Shown: positions 11,823-24,362, counted from the first letter of the stretch. The stretch: DNA of 64,000 nt from Tragulus kanchil (GCA_022376925.1 JAIOJX010000025.1:184821801-184885800); one strand, 5' to 3'. The notes: generated by a model from the letters alone, not told the origin. Numbers and translations: made by a program.

Positions 11823-12555
11823 CTCAGCGCGGCGGCCGCCCCCCGCGGCGGCGCTGGGCGCTCAGAGCCTCTGGTTGGCAGGCCCCCTGCTCTCTCCGTG
11901 GCACACAGCATTCTGTAAACCAGGCTTCCCACCTTGTGTTAAGTGCCAGAGACAGGAAGCAGAGGGAACCGACCCGTCCCCGCTTACTGGCAGCGAGGCC
12001 CAGAGAGGTGGCTTGTGTGTTCTCAGCAGGCGATGCGGCGGCTTCCTGCGGTGGGTCGCGCGGCCTGGCGGGTGGCTCCGGAGCCGCTGAGCCGGCGGCA
12101 CGGGCGCGCGCCCACCCTGGGCCTGCTGCTCCCGGCCCCTCACTCCTCTCGGGACGTCACTGGTAGGTTTTGGTCCTCTGGCGTTGGCCCGGTGTTGCGG
12201 GCTCCTGGTCTTTATCATAGGAAAGGGAAAATGCAACACCTGGGCTGTTGACACTGTGCACCCTGACACTGGGAGAGACTGGGGCCGTGGAGAAGGGGAC
12301 GGCAGAGGCGGCGGTGGTCGGAGGGCATTCCCGACTCGACGGACGTGAGCTTGAGCACGCTCAGGGAGCCGGGGCGGGACGGGCGGCCAGGCGTGCTGCC
12401 GTCCGTGGGTCGCCGCGGCGGACAGGCCAGAGCGCCCGAGCAGCAGCGCCCAGTCTGCCTGAGCGTCGGGTCCCGGGGAGGCTGCTGTGAGCCCACGTAA
12501 GCCGTGCAGGACTTGTTCCTGATTTACCTTTTTTTAAATAGTGGAAGACTTACAG

Positions 12556-14928
12556 TCCATTCGGAATAGAAGAAAATGGAGTGACGGCCCCATGTGCCTG
12601 CCAGATACCCAGTCCGATTTCAGATTTCTGTTTTCGGACGTCAGCGGTAGCTTTGTCGTTTGCTTAAATCAAGGTCCAGGCAAGCTGTGCCATGGCGATT
12701 GGGTGAAAGACTGCTGTGTCGTCCTTTCACACACAGGGCTGCCCCTGTCCAGGCCCCCCTCCCCCTGTATTTACTGAAGAAGCGAGGTGTGCCCAGCCGT
12801 TCCCACGGTCTGGATCGCGCTGCTTCTGTCCTGGGCTGCTGTGGGCGGGGCCTTCCCCCCCCCCCGTCGTCGCTGTGAGCGGGCCGCTCTGAGGCCCGAG
12901 CGGGTTCCCGTGTGTCCGCTCGGCCCGATGCCTTGGCAGGTGATCCAGCGGGCGCTCTCTGAGCTCAGCGAGCAGCCTGTGTATTTTTGTAACAGCGTAG
13001 TGATCTACATGCCATAGCATTCACCCCGTTCAGAGTGCACAGGTCAGCGCCGCTTGTTTGCTACCCAGAGAGGGGCCCCTCTCGCCTGCCTTTGGCCTGC
13101 CTCCCGAGCGGGCCCTCTCAGCGCCCAGTCCTGTCGTGCGCGGCGCCTGGCTGGCGGGCCTCCTTCCCGTCCGAGAAGGAGCACGGCTGCCGCGGCGGGC
13201 CCTTGGCGACGCCGTGCGTCGCTCGCCTGGTCACGGCGTCGCTCGCCTGGTGTCCCAGGGCAGGCGGGCACCGTTGTCCGCGAGCGTGTGTAAGTGGCAT
13301 CACTGAGCTAAGCACACTCGGTGCGTGGAAGGGCACGGGGACGGAGCCACGCAGCAGCGCGGCCGCACCTTCAGAGCTCTGCGTTCAGGGAGGGAGCCCG
13401 GCCCTGAGGCCACGCGCGACGGGGCCCCGCGCGTCCAGAGCTTCGGGAAGGGACGCCCGTGGAGACGGGGAGTGGACGCGTGGCTGCCGAGGGAGGGGCG
13501 AGTGGGGCAGGGCTGCTGCCGCCGTGAGGGCAGTGCCTGGCGCGCGGGGGTGAGGGCCGCCTGCCGGTGAGTGTGTTAAGAGCCACCGAATGGAGCCCTT
13601 TAGGTGAGCATGGAGTCGTGCGGTGTGTGGCTTACGTCTCACTAAAGCTGCTCAAGAAAGCCAGGCTCGTGTAGCAGGACTGGCTCTGTGATAGCCAGGG
13701 GCGTGGCGGGAGGGAGGAAGGGCCATTCCTGACTAAAGAATTATCCATTCGGAATAGAAGAAAATGGAGTGACGGCCCCATGTGCCTGCCAGATACCCAG
13801 TCCGATTTCAGATTTCTGTTTTCGGACGTCAGCGGTAGCTTTGTCGTTTGCTTAAATCAAGGTCCAGGCAAGCTGTGCCATGGCGATTGGGTGAAAGACT
13901 GCTGTGTCGTCCTTTCACACACAGGGCTGCCCCTGTCCAGGCCCCCCTCCCCCTGTATTTACTGAAGAAGCGAGGTGTGCCCAGCCGTTCCCACGGTCTG
14001 GATCGCGCTGCTTCTGTCCTGGGCTGCTGTGGGCGGGGCCTTCCCCCCCCCCCGTCGTCGCTGTGAGCGGGCCGCTCTGAGGCCCGAGCGGGTTCCCGTG
14101 TGTCCGCTCGGCCCGATGCCTTGGCAGGTGATCCAGCGGGCGCTCTCTGAGCTCAGCGAGCAGCCTGTGTATTTTTGTAACAGCGTAGTGATCTACATGC
14201 CATAGCATTCACCCCGTTCAGAGTGCACAGGTCAGCGCCGCTTGTTTGCTACCCAGAGAGGGGCCCCTCTCGCCTGCCTTTGGCCTGCCTCCCGAGCGGG
14301 CCCTCTCAGCGCCCAGTCCTGTCGTGCGCGGCGCCTGGCTGGCGGGCCTCCTTCCCGTCCGAGAAGGAGCACGGCTGCCGCGGCGGGCCCTTGGCGACGC
14401 CGTGCGTCGCTCGCCTGGTCACGGCGTCGCTCGCCTGGTGTCCCAGGGCAGGCGGGCACCGTTGTCCGCGAGCGTGTGTAAGTGGCATCACTGAGCTAAG
14501 CACACTCGGTGCGTGGAAGGGCACGGGGACGGAGCCACGCAGCAGCGCGGCCGCACCTTCAGAGCTCTGCGTTCAGGGAGGGAGCCCGGCCCTGAGGCCA
14601 CGCGCGACGGGGCCCCGCGCGTCCAGAGCTTCGGGAAGGGACGCCCGTGGAGACGGGGAGTGGACGCGTGGCTGCCGAGGGAGGGGCGAGTGGGGCAGGG
14701 CTGCTGCCGCCGTGAGGGCAGTGCCTGGCGCGCGGGGGTGAGGGCCGCCTGCCGGTGAGTGTGTTAAGAGCCACCGAATGGAGCCCTTTAGGTGAGCATG
14801 GAGTCGTGCGGTGTGTGGCTTACGTCTCACTAAAGCTGCTCAAGAAAGCCAGGCTCGTGTGAGCAGGACTGGCTCTGTGATAGCCAGGGACGTGGCGGGA
14901 GGGAGGAAGGGCCATTCCCTGACTAAGA
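12556..14928. repeat. Direct tandem duplication, unit 1188 bp (probably false)
   Basis: Copy 1 is about 12556-13743 and copy 2 about 13744-14928, both starting at 'tccattcggaatagaag'. The copies are nearly identical. The differences near the end of copy 1 ('gtgtagc' against 'gtgtgagc', 'attcctg' against 'attccctg') are base losses next to the junction. Confidence 0.94.
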
Positions 14929-16186
14929 AAGGCACGGGCCGCGCGGCTACAATGAGGCTGGAGGGTTTCAGGAGGGCCACCGCGCCCTGGGCCGAGGAGG
15001 GCCTCCGGGGCGGCCACCTGCCACGCAGGTGCACGCCCGCCGGTGTGTGCGGCCCCCGCGGCGGGGCTCTGGGGGAGCGGCAGGGGGCCGGGCCGCTCCT
15101 CGGGGCCCTCGTTTGCTCACACGGCCGCCGCCGCCTCGGCTTGCCGCCCGCGCGGCCGGGGGCCTGCTGGCCTGCTCGGTGGTCCCCGGCCCGCCCGCCG
15201 CCCGCCTCTCCCCCTCCACACACGCGCCGAGGCAGAGGGGCTGGCTGCAGCGCTCTCGGTGGCCTTCTCGCCTTTTAGGTGAAAGTCACTGGCTAAGCCC
15301 AGGTCAGACGTTGTTATGTCGGAGGACGTCCTCTAATAGTCGGGGCCTGTCAGGAGTTAGCCTCCTGGCGGGCGTCAGCGCGTTTGTTTATCTCTGGGTC
15401 CCCAGGGCGTCGTGGTTTCTGCCCGTTTCTCTTAAACACCCTGTTGAAGGTTAAGCTCCGCTGAGCCTCACCGGACAGGGGGCGTCCGTCTCTGGCCGGC
15501 GGCCTCGCTCGCGCAGGGGCGGAGGGCCCGGGGCTCCAGTAGCCCCCCGGTGTCGTTTAGTCGAACCCAGAGTGTTTCTGCTTCTCCCCGGAGCCTGCGC
15601 TTCAGGTCAGGCGGTCCGGGGCCTGGCCGGGCGCGTCCAGCCCGGTGCTGCCGAGGCTCCCTGGTTCTGGCGGGACCCCGGCGGGCGGCTCGCCGCAGGC
15701 CGCCGCGGCTGCTGCTCTGCCCTGCGGCCCCGGGCCTCCACGGAGGAGTGGAACGGGTTCAGGAGGAGCGTGTGCGCCTAGAGCTCGGCGCCGGGGAGGG
15801 CGCCTGGCCAGCCGGGCCAGCCTGGGAGCAGCCGGGAGGCCGGCGGGGAGCTGGGGGCTCCTGGGCGCAGAAGGCTGCGTCGTCTGCGGTGAGGCGCGAG
15901 GGGCGGGGCCCCGGGGGCACGGGAGCGTCCTGGAGCGGGCGCTGGACCCTGGAGCCGGCCCCGAGCGGGCAGAGCCCCGCCGCCCCGCCCTGACGCCAGC
16001 GGCTGGCGCCTCGTGGGAGGCGGCTCTAGACCGTCCACCCGGACACGGCGTGGCCGGTTCTGCGTTAGGAGGAGGCGTCTGGGGGCCTGCGGAGGACAGG
16101 CTGGAGACGCGGCCGCGGGGGTGGCCGGAGGCCCCGCGTCCCTGTGCACGGCCGGTCACCCACTGGTGTCTCCCTGTGATCCCCAG

Positions 16187-16252
16187 GTGCTGACCGCCTT
16201 GCAGAAGGACAGCCGGGAGATGGAGAAAGGAAGCCCGTCCCTCCGGCACTGA
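16187..16252 (+). CDS. TBC1D14: TBC1D14 last coding exon and stop
   Basis: The acceptor CCCCAG ends at 16186. Twenty-one codons, VLTALQKDSR then EMEKGSPSLRH, precede TGA at 16250-16252. The short hydrophilic C-terminus is the expected end of TBC1D14. The frame is continuous with the previous exon (phase 0). The 3'UTR starts at 16253. Confidence 0.95.
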   Translation: MLTALQKDSREMEKGSPSLRH

Positions 16253-16645
16253 GGACGCAGGGGCGCCCGCACGCGGCTCAGGCAGGCTCCACGGGCGCCG
16301 GGCTGCCTCGGGCGGACGCCCTGGGGGCGCCAGGGAACGGGACCGTTTCCCAGTTTGATCCCTGAAGCTGGAGTTGGCCTTACACACAGCAAAACAAGCA
16401 AAGACACTTATAAAGAATTAAGCCGAGGCTAAGCCTTAAGAAGCTGGTGGAACGGTGGCCGTGGCCAGCCACTGCGTATTCCGCGTGGTTTAGAGGAGGG
16501 CAGTGGCTGACTCCTCCCTCATTTCAGCAAAAATGAATTAAATTGTAATGCTTTTATGTCACCTACCGGAAAGCACATAACAGTGTTTCGTAGCCCAGGT
16601 GCATGAGAAAAGTTACTCGGGAGACCTCGAGATGCCGTCGGCTCA

Positions 16646-18887
16646 CGTCTGCATAGTTCACGCGAGAAGGGACTGCGGGGGGCTAGCCGGGCGATGCCTC
16701 CAGAGTCTAAGCCACCCACCAAAGACTGCGCGGCAGGGGACGGGCGTTCACAGGCCAGCCGGGACGAGTGCACACGGGCTCCCCAGAACACTCTGACCTG
16801 CAGGCTGACCTACCGTGTTGCCTTGACGAAATTCCAGCACCGGGGCTGACGGTGCGTGCTCGGGTTCCCGGGGGAGCCTGCTGTCCCAGAGACCGCACCC
16901 GCGTCTGTCTGGCGGTGGCCCGCACAGACCCCACAGCACTGGAGACAGGTGTTTGAGCAGAGACGCGCCTCGGGCCAGGGGGTGGCCGCGGGGTGGGGAC
17001 CTGCTCCTGGGGCAGCCTGCTGGCTTCTGAGGCCACGGCAGCACGGGCGGGGCTGAGCCTGCTCCCCGGTCCTGACGGCCCGCTCCTCTTGTCCCCTGAA
17101 GGGCAGGGGCCGTTCCCCCGTGCGATGGCCGGCCGTGAGGACTGGGGAGCGAGCAGCACGCGTCCAGCGGCCCAGCTGCCTTGTCGGGAGTTCTCAGCGT
17201 CTGTGCCGCCAGCCTTTCCCGGAGAGTTGCTTTCCCCCAAGTCCATTAGCACCTCTTTTGTCCCAGCCTTTCCTTGACGCATTTGGAGAACTTCCCATTA
17301 AGAACGTTGGTCGTGCAGATGCAGGCACATGAAGAGTGTGGGCACCGTAACGTCCAAAGGACAGGCCCTTCTCCATGGAAACAGGTTCCCCCATGCACAC
17401 GTGCTGGCCCGCTGGTCCCCGTGTTGCTCTGCAGGCCAGGTTCACGGGGCCTCCGTTGCCCTGCCGCCCTTTCCAGCCATCCGTCCCCCGCAGGAGGGCC
17501 CCAGGCCTCGGCTCTGCGCGCGCAGCCTGCAGCAGGGAGCCGTGGAGGGGTGGAGCCCCGTTATTTTCATAGGTTTTCTCTGCCACGCCCGCCAGTGACA
17601 CGTCGGGTACAAAGTAGGTTGCCTGGCCGGTGGCTGGCCTCACGCCCTCCACCCCGCTGCTCCCTCGTCCTCATCCCCCGTGTTCCTGGGAGCGCTCGGG
17701 GGAGGTGCGGAGCCTCCCCGTTGTGTCTCCGCCTCGGCCTACACGCTGACCTGCCCGGCCTCTAGGCGCGTCTGCATAGTTCACGCGAGAAGGGACTGCG
17801 GGGGCTAGCGGCGATGCCTCCAGAGTCTAAGCCACCCACCAAAGACTGCGCGGCAGGGGACGGGCGTTCACAGGCCAGCCGGGACGAGTGCACACGGGCT
17901 CCCCAGAACACTCTGACCTGCAGGCTGACCTACCGTGTTGCCTTGACGAAATTCCAGCACCGGGGCTGACGGTGCGTGCTCGGGTTCCCGGGGGAGCCTG
18001 CTGTCCCAGAGACCGCACCCGCGTCTGTCTGGCGGTGGCCCGCACAGACCCCACAGCACTGGAGACAGGTGTTTGAGCAGAGACGCGCCTCGGGCCAGGG
18101 GGTGGCCGCGGGGTGGGGACCTGCTCCTGGGGCAGCCTGCTGGCTTCTGAGGCCACGGCAGCACGGGCGGGGCTGAGCCTGCTCCCCGGTCCTGACGGCC
18201 CGCTCCTCTTGTCCCCTGAAGGGCAGGGGCCGTTCCCCCGTGCGATGGCCGGCCGTGAGGACTGGGGAGCGAGCAGCACGCGTCCAGCGGCCCAGCTGCC
18301 TTGTCGGGAGTTCTCAGCGTCTGTGCCGCCAGCCTTTCCCGGAGAGTTGCTTTCCCCCAAGTCCATTAGCACCTCTTTTGTCCCAGCCTTTCCTTGACGC
18401 ATTTGGAGAACTTCCCATTAAGAACGTTGGTCGTGCAGATGCAGGCACATGAAGAGTGTGGGCACCGTAACGTCCAAAGGACAGGCCCTTCTCCATGGAA
18501 ACAGGTTCCCCCATGCACACGTGCTGGCCCGCTGGTCCCCGTGTTGCTCTGCAGGCCAGGTTCACGGGGCCTCCGTTGCCCTGCCGCCCTTTCCAGCCAT
18601 CCGTCCCCCGCAGGAGGGCCCCAGGCCTCGGCTCTGCGCGCGCAGCCTGCAGCAGGGAGCCGTGGAGGGGTGGAGCCCCGTTATTTTCATAGGTTTTCTC
18701 TGCCACGCCCGCCAGTGACACGTCGGGTACAAAGTAGGTTGCCTGGCCGGTGGCTGGCCTCACGCCCTCCACCCCGCTGCTCCCTCGTCCTCATCCCCCG
18801 TGTTCCTGGGAGCGCTCGGGGGAGGTGCGGAGCCTCCCCGTTGTGTCTCCGCCTCGGCCTACACGCGCTGACCTGCCCGGCCTCTCG
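16646..18887. repeat. Direct tandem duplication, unit about 1120 bp (probably false)
   Basis: Copy 1 is about 16646-17768 and copy 2 about 17769-18887. The offset is 1123 at the start, 1120 through the body and 1122 at the end. So copy 2 has lost about 3 bases at its 5' end and copy 1 about 2 at its 3' end. It lies within the TBC1D14 3'UTR. Confidence 0.94.
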
Positions 18888-20806
18888 GAGGACGCGTCCC
18901 GTCTCCACCGAGCGCCCGGCGGCGGTTCCCGGCTCCACAGGGGGCGAGGGGACCGGGCTGAGCCGGGCCTGGAGCGGGCCGCCCGCCCTGGCACGCCCTT
19001 CCTCGCGGATGTGCTGGGGTTTGTCCCGTGACGTGGGCTTTCTTTCTGTGGCTGAAAGATGTATCCATTTTCTTACTGTACAAAAGACGTCTTCACGTGG
19101 TGACAGAGGGTGACGCGGCGGGGTGCGGCGTCCCGTGTCGGCAGACCCCGGCCCTCGACGACGTCGTCCCACAGTCTGTGTAGATCTTCACGGAGAGCAC
19201 CATGTGTGCACTGTTTTTACGCGGGACTCCAGGCCAGCCTGGAACACGTCCACATCCTTAGCTCATCGGAGGTTTTGTGACCCGCTCAGGGACCACAGGT
19301 GCCCTCGCTGATCTGACGCGCCCTCCTCAGAGTCTGGGCGGCGCTGGGTGCCCGTCGAGGGTCACGTGGGCCGCGTCCCGCAGAGGGCACAGGGCTGCTG
19401 GACGGCTCGGGGCTGTGCGTCTCTGCGCCCTGTTCTCGCCAGGAGGACTGGACGCAGGCCTGAGGGGCAGCGCTGAGGCAGGACTCAGACTGCGGGCGGT
19501 GGGGGCGCCTGCCCTCTGCTCGCAGAGCTGCGGGTGTCCTCGCGGGGGGCGTCAGGGCCGCAGCCTCTGTGAGCCGGCACCCTGGGTGGGCCGTGGCGTC
19601 CCCGCTGGTCATCGCGAGCCCGTCGGGAACAATGCTGCCTTTAAAGGGTACTTTTTAACCGCGCGGTTTTTGACTATTTTAAATAGTTTGCTCAGGCGTC
19701 ACGGGCCTCCGTTGCCCTGCCGCCCTTTCCAGGCCCCAGGGCCGTCGGCTCTGCGCGCAGCCTGCAGCAGGGAGCCGTGGAGGGGTGGAGCCCCGTTATT
19801 TTCATAGGTTTTCTCTGCCACGCCCGCCAGTGACACGTCGGGTACAAAGTAGGTTGCCTGGCCGGTGGCTGGCCTCACGCCCTCCACCCCGCTGCTCCCT
19901 CGTCCTCATCCCCCGTGTTCCTGGGAGCGCTCGGGGGAGGTGCGGAGCCTCCCCGTTGTGTCTCCGCCTCGGCCTACACGCGCTGACCTGCCCGGCCTCT
20001 CGGAGGACGCGTCCCGTCTCCACCGAGCGCCCGGCGGCGGTTCCCGGCTCCACAGGGGGCGAGGGGACCGGGCTGAGCCGGGCCTGGAGCGGGCCGCCCG
20101 CCCTGGCACGCCCTTCCTCGCGGATGTGCTGGGGTTTGTCCGTGACGTGGGCTTTCTTTCTGTGGCTGAAAGATGTATCCATTTTCTTACTGTACAAAAG
20201 ACGTCTTCACGTGGTGACAGAGGGTGACGCGGCGGGGTGCGGCGTCCCGTGTCGGCAGACCCCGGCCCTCGACGACGTCGTCCCACAGTCTGTGTAGATC
20301 TTCACGGAGAGCACCATGTGTGCACTGTTTTTACGCGGGACTCCAGGCCAGCCTGGAACACGTCCACATCCTTAGCTCATCGGAGGTTTTGTGACCCGCT
20401 CAGGGACCACAGGTGCCCTCGCTGATCTGACGCGCCCTCCTCAGAGTCTGGGCGGCGCTGGGTGCCCGTCGAGGGTCACGTGGGCCGCGTCCCGCAGAGG
20501 GCACAGGGCTGCTGGACGGCTCGGGGCTGTGCGTCTCTGCGCCCTGTTCTCGCCAGGAGGACTGGACGCAGGCCTGAGGGGCAGCGCTGAGGCAGGACTC
20601 AGACTGCGGGCGGTGGGGGCGCCTGCCCTCTGCTCGCAGAGCTGCGGGTGTCCTCGCGGGGGGCGTCAGGGCCGCAGCCTCTGTGAGCCGGCACCCTGGG
20701 TGGGCCGTGGCGTCCCCGCTGGTCATCGCGAGCCCGTCGGGAACAATGCTGCCTTTAAAGGGTACTTTTTAACCGCGCGGTTTTTGACTATTTTAAATAG
20801 TTTGCT
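18562..20806. repeat. Direct tandem duplication, unit about 1115 bp, overlapping the previous one (probably false)
   Basis: Copy 1 (18562-19698) starts inside the second copy of the preceding duplication. Copy 2 is 19699-20806. The offset falls from 1137 to 1115 in the first 100 bp because copy 2 lacks about 22 bases there, around 19725-19760. As a result the segment from about 17442 occurs three times. It ends at 'aaatagtttgct'. Confidence 0.93.
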
Positions 20807-20930
20807 GATAGGAAATTCCTGATAACACTTGCGACATATGTTTTAATTGCTTGTACAGTTCAACTTTAATTTTATTTAGTAAAATGTATCAAACCTGGAC
20901 TTTTGGAATTGTAAATACGTGGTTTTCTTA

Positions 20931-20936
20931 AATAAA
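20931..20936 (+). terminator. TBC1D14: Polyadenylation signal AATAAA, probable TBC1D14 3' end
   Basis: AATAAA follows an AT-rich tract and is followed by 'agtcacgtaaaattgttctt'. It is the first canonical signal I found in a plausible 3'-end setting after the TBC1D14 stop. It lies in duplicated sequence, so the copy at 21987 is probably the same site. Confidence 0.7.
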
Positions 20937-21986
20937 AGTCACGTAAAATTGTTCTTTACGCCCCCCGCCATTTGGTGTCCCGCGGGGTCCTCGCCCCAGA
21001 GGGTGGTCGGGTTTGGCTCTGAGCGCTGTGCGGTCGGAGGGTTTGCAGGTGCACTTCCGGCCTCGGGTGGAGGCGGTGGAGGGCCGAACGCTGGTGCTGC
21101 ACCCTTCCGGCCGGGGAGCCAGGCTGGCCGCCTCTCCAGCCGGACCGCCGGCACCGCACCCGCCACCCCACCCGCTCTCACCCGCGCCCGCCGCCCACCC
21201 GGCAGGCGCCCGTTCTCAGCCGCCACCAAGCCCTGCCCAGGACCTCGGCACCTGCCGGAGCCTCGCAGTGCCGGCGGGTGCCGGGGCTCTTCCCGCCCGG
21301 GCAGTGGAGGCCAGCAGGACCGCCCCGGGGCGGGGAGGGCGGCGCGCCTGCAGCCCTGGCGCCGACGGTCGAGGCTCCGGTCACCCACGTGCCGGTCCTC
21401 CTGGTGCCCCGGCGCCCGGCTCGCGGGGCCCCTGCTCCGGCGTCTCGGGCCCTCCCTCCCCCCGAGGGACCTGCCCCGCTGCCCTCGGCCACTGCCCCGC
21501 GGTCCTCGTCCTCTGCCGGCCGAGGGTGGCGGGGGGCGACGCTGGCGCGCCCTCCCGCAGAGGGCACAGGGCTGCTGGCGGCTCGGGGCTGTGCGTCTCT
21601 GCGCCTGTTCTCGCCAGGAGGACTGGGCGCAGGCCTGAGGGCAGCGCTGAGGCAGGACTCAGACTGCGGGCGGTGGGGCGCCTGCCCTCTGCTCGCAGAG
21701 CTGCGGGTGTCCTCGCGGGCGTCAGGGCCGCAGCCTCTGTGAGCCGGCACCCTGGGTGGGCCGTGGCGTCCCCGCTGGTCATCGCGAGCCCGTCGGGAAC
21801 AATGCTGCCTTTAAAGGGTACTTTTTAACCGCGCGGTTTTTGACTATTTTAAATAGTTTGCTGATAGGAAATTCCTGATAACACTTGCGACATATGTTTT
21901 AATTGCTTGTACAGTTCAACTTTAATTTTATTTAGTAAAATGTATCAAACCTGGACTTTTGGAATTGTAAATACGTGGTTTTCTTA

Positions 21987-21992
21987 AATAAA
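21987..21992 (+). terminator. Second copy of the TBC1D14 AATAAA signal
   Basis: It is identical in context to 20931 and 1056 bp downstream, in the second copy of the tandem duplication at 20491-22624. It is probably an assembly duplicate and not an alternative polyadenylation site. Confidence 0.6.
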
Positions 21993-23639
21993 AGTCACGT
22001 AAAATTGTTCTTTACGCCCCCCGCCATTTGGTGTCCCGCGGGGTCCTCGCCCCAGAGGGTGGTCGGGTTTGGCTCTGAGCGCTGTGCGGTCGGAGGGTTT
22101 GCAGGTGCACTTCCGGCCTCGGGTGGAGGCGGTGGAGGGCCGGGAACGCTGGTGCTGCACCCCTTCCCGGCCGGGGGAGCCAGGCTGGCCGCCTCTCCAG
22201 CCGGACCGCCGGCACCGCACCCCGCCACCCCACCCGCTCTCACCCCGCGCCCGCCGCCCACCCCGGCAGGGCGCCCGTTCTCAGCCGCCACCAAGCCCTG
22301 CCCAGGACCTCGGCACCTGCCGGAGCCTCGCAGTGCCGGCGGGGTGCCGGGGCTCTTCCCCGCCGGGCAGTGGAGGCCAGCAGGACCGCCGCGGGGGGCG
22401 GGGAGGGCGGCGCGCCTGCAGCCCTGGCGCCGACGGTCGAGGCTCCGGTCACCCACGTGCCGGTCCTCCTGGTGCCCCGGCGCCCGGCTCGCGGGGCCCC
22501 TGCTCCGGCGTCTCGGGCCCTCCCTCCCCCCGAGGGACCTGCCCCGCTGCCCTCGGCCACTGCCCCGCGGTCCTCGTCCTCTGCCGGCCGAGGGTGGCGG
22601 GGGGCGACGCTGGCGCGCCCTCCCCGCTCCCCCACGCCGGGCTGGGGCTCCGTGTCCCGTGAGCGACCTCCTTGTCTCCACGGGGCCGGCTGTGCCCCGG
22701 CGCGGAGGCGCGGCTGAGAGCGGTCTGCTCGGGCCCTGCAGCCGCGTGGGACAGAGCGGGCGCGCGGACCCTGGCCGCCCAGCCCTTGCTCAGAGACACC
22801 CTTCCCCGGAGAACGTGTCGCTGTGGGGCTCCTGACCTCAGCCCGAGGACGCAGAGCCAGGCCCGACGACCGGCCCTGGGGGGCACCCCGGGAAACGGCC
22901 AAGCCGTGGTGGGGGAGGCAGCTGGGGAGGGTTTCCCAAGACAAATGGAGCAAGACAGTCCTCAGGCGGGACACAGTAGGGGTCGTTTCCTGGGGTCCTC
23001 CTCCTCCTTAGCATCTGCGTCACAGAGTCTAAAACAAGTACCATGTTGGGGTGCATGAATGCTACAATAGAAGGCACCCTAGACCAGTGGCCCAAGTCTA
23101 AACTATGACTGTAGATGAACTTATACCGAAAGAAAGCGTGTATTTCCACTTACGAGATAAAAAAATTTCAAATGTGATGTCACCAAAATAGGATTCTCAT
23201 ATACGGGTGAAAGTGTGTTCTTTTCAGATGCCTCTGGTGTCAGCCAGGTGCCTGCATCCCTTCTGCTTCTGCCGCCAGCAGCAGACAAAAGGCCCTCTGT
23301 CACAGCGGACGCGTCTGGCTCAGACCAAGTGTATTTAAAAAAAAAAAAAGCCTTGGTTCACCCTGACTTCCTGGCCTGGTGGGCTGCTCTCTGGCGTGCA
23401 CACATCTCAGTCCACGACTTGAGCGTAAGTCACTGTGATTGTTGCTCCCAAGTCTTTATGCCAAAGGTATAGTCTTAGTGTATTTATTGAATTTGTTATG
23501 TTAAACCAATGGCACAAAAGCAGCTGTTGACTCTAAGAACACAAAAAGCTGTGGGGTGTCTCAGTGGAGGCAGATCTCTCTAGAATGCCGTGGACGGGGT
23601 GCGGGTGAGAGAGCTGGAGACCAGCGTCCGTGCGGTGTC

Positions 23640-23800
23640 AGCCGTGTGTCAGGGGCTACGGTAAGCCGTTAGGTCAAGTGTTCGGTCCTCACGACAGGCC
23701 TGAAGCGAGGGCCGAGAGGACAGAGACCCGCAGAGGCCGAGCCACCGGCCCGAGGGAGGAAGCGTGTGGCTGGGACTTGAAGAGGGTAACCGTGGAGTCG
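23640..23800 (+). mobile_element. MIR-like SINE remnant
   Basis: The segment 'cctcacgacaggcctgaagc', then 'acagagacccgcagaggccg' and 'tggctgggacttga' follows the MIR order (small genome fraction, 'cagag', 'ctgggacttga'). It is old and diverged; the assignment is by eye. Confidence 0.4.
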
Positions 23801-24044
23801 GCACTGAGGTAACTTTGCAAGATATTTAAGTTTCTGAAATCCACAGACAGTTCAAAATGAGTGTGGTCACTCGAGAATCAGAGTCTACCCTTAAGACAGG
23901 CCTTGGCCATCTACCTGAAGGTTAGCAAGTGGTCGTGCACTTGTATTTTCTAAAATAGGATTAAACGTTGAAAACAGAAGACCAAAAGGCTAGTTTCATA
24001 GTTTCATGTGACATCTTTTTTTTTAATTGTAGAGGAAGAGTGGT

Positions 24045-24362
24045 TTTCTTTTTTTATTTATTTATTTTTGGCTTTTCTGGGTTTTCACAGCTGCTGTGGG
24101 CTCTTCACTAGTGGCAGGGAGTCGGGCCTCCTCTCCAGTTGAGGAGAGCAGGCTTCTTGGTGCGGTGACTTTTCCTGTCTTGGAACATGGGCTCGAGGGC
24201 TCACAGGATTCAGCAGTTGCGGCTCCGAGGCTCCAGAGCACAGGCTCCGCAGTTGTGGCTCACGGGCCTCGCCGCTCCGCAGCACTGGGGATCCTCCCAG
24301 ATCGGGGATCAAACCCGCGTCCTGCACTGGCCGGTGAGCCCTCCCCCCAGGTCACCACGGAA
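24045..24362 (-). mobile_element. CHR-type tRNA-derived SINE
   Basis: The minus-strand element ends in an A/T-rich tail seen on the plus strand as 'tttttatttatttatttttg'. It is followed by 'gcttttctgggttttcacag', repeated 'gttgcggctc/ggctc' blocks, 'ccgctccgcagcactgggga', 'tcctcccagatcggggatca' and 'aacccgcgtcctgcactgg'. This is the head-to-tail order of an inverted cetartiodactyl CHR SINE. Confidence 0.78.

Larger units (their letters stand above)
11445..16186 (+). other. TBC1D14 last intron, 4.7 kb
   Basis: This intron lies between the exons at 11186-11444 and 16187. It holds a Bov-tA SINE (11618-11822) and the 1188-bp tandem duplication (12556-14928). The remainder is GC-rich unique-looking sequence with no recognisable gene. 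Confidence 0.8.
16253..20955 (+). other. TBC1D14: TBC1D14 3'UTR (inflated by duplication)
   Basis: This stretch runs from the stop codon to just past the first AATAAA at 20931 and includes an AT-rich terminal segment ('tttaattgcttgtacagttc', then 'ttaattttatttagtaaaat') typical of a transcript end. It contains two overlapping tandem duplications (junctions 17768 and 19698). Removing one copy of each shortens it from about 4.7 kb to about 2.5 kb. The 3' end is inferred from the signal; no transcript evidence is available here. Confidence 0.65.
20491..22624. repeat. Direct tandem duplication, unit about 1056-1070 bp (probably false)
   Basis: Copy 1 is 20491-21553 and copy 2 21554-22624, both starting 'cccgcagagggcacagg'. 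The offset is 1063 at the start, 1056 in the middle and 1068 at the end. So copy 2 has lost 7 bases in its first 190, and copy 1 has lost 12 in its last 450, all in G or C runs. It duplicates the TBC1D14 polyadenylation signal. Confidence 0.94.
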
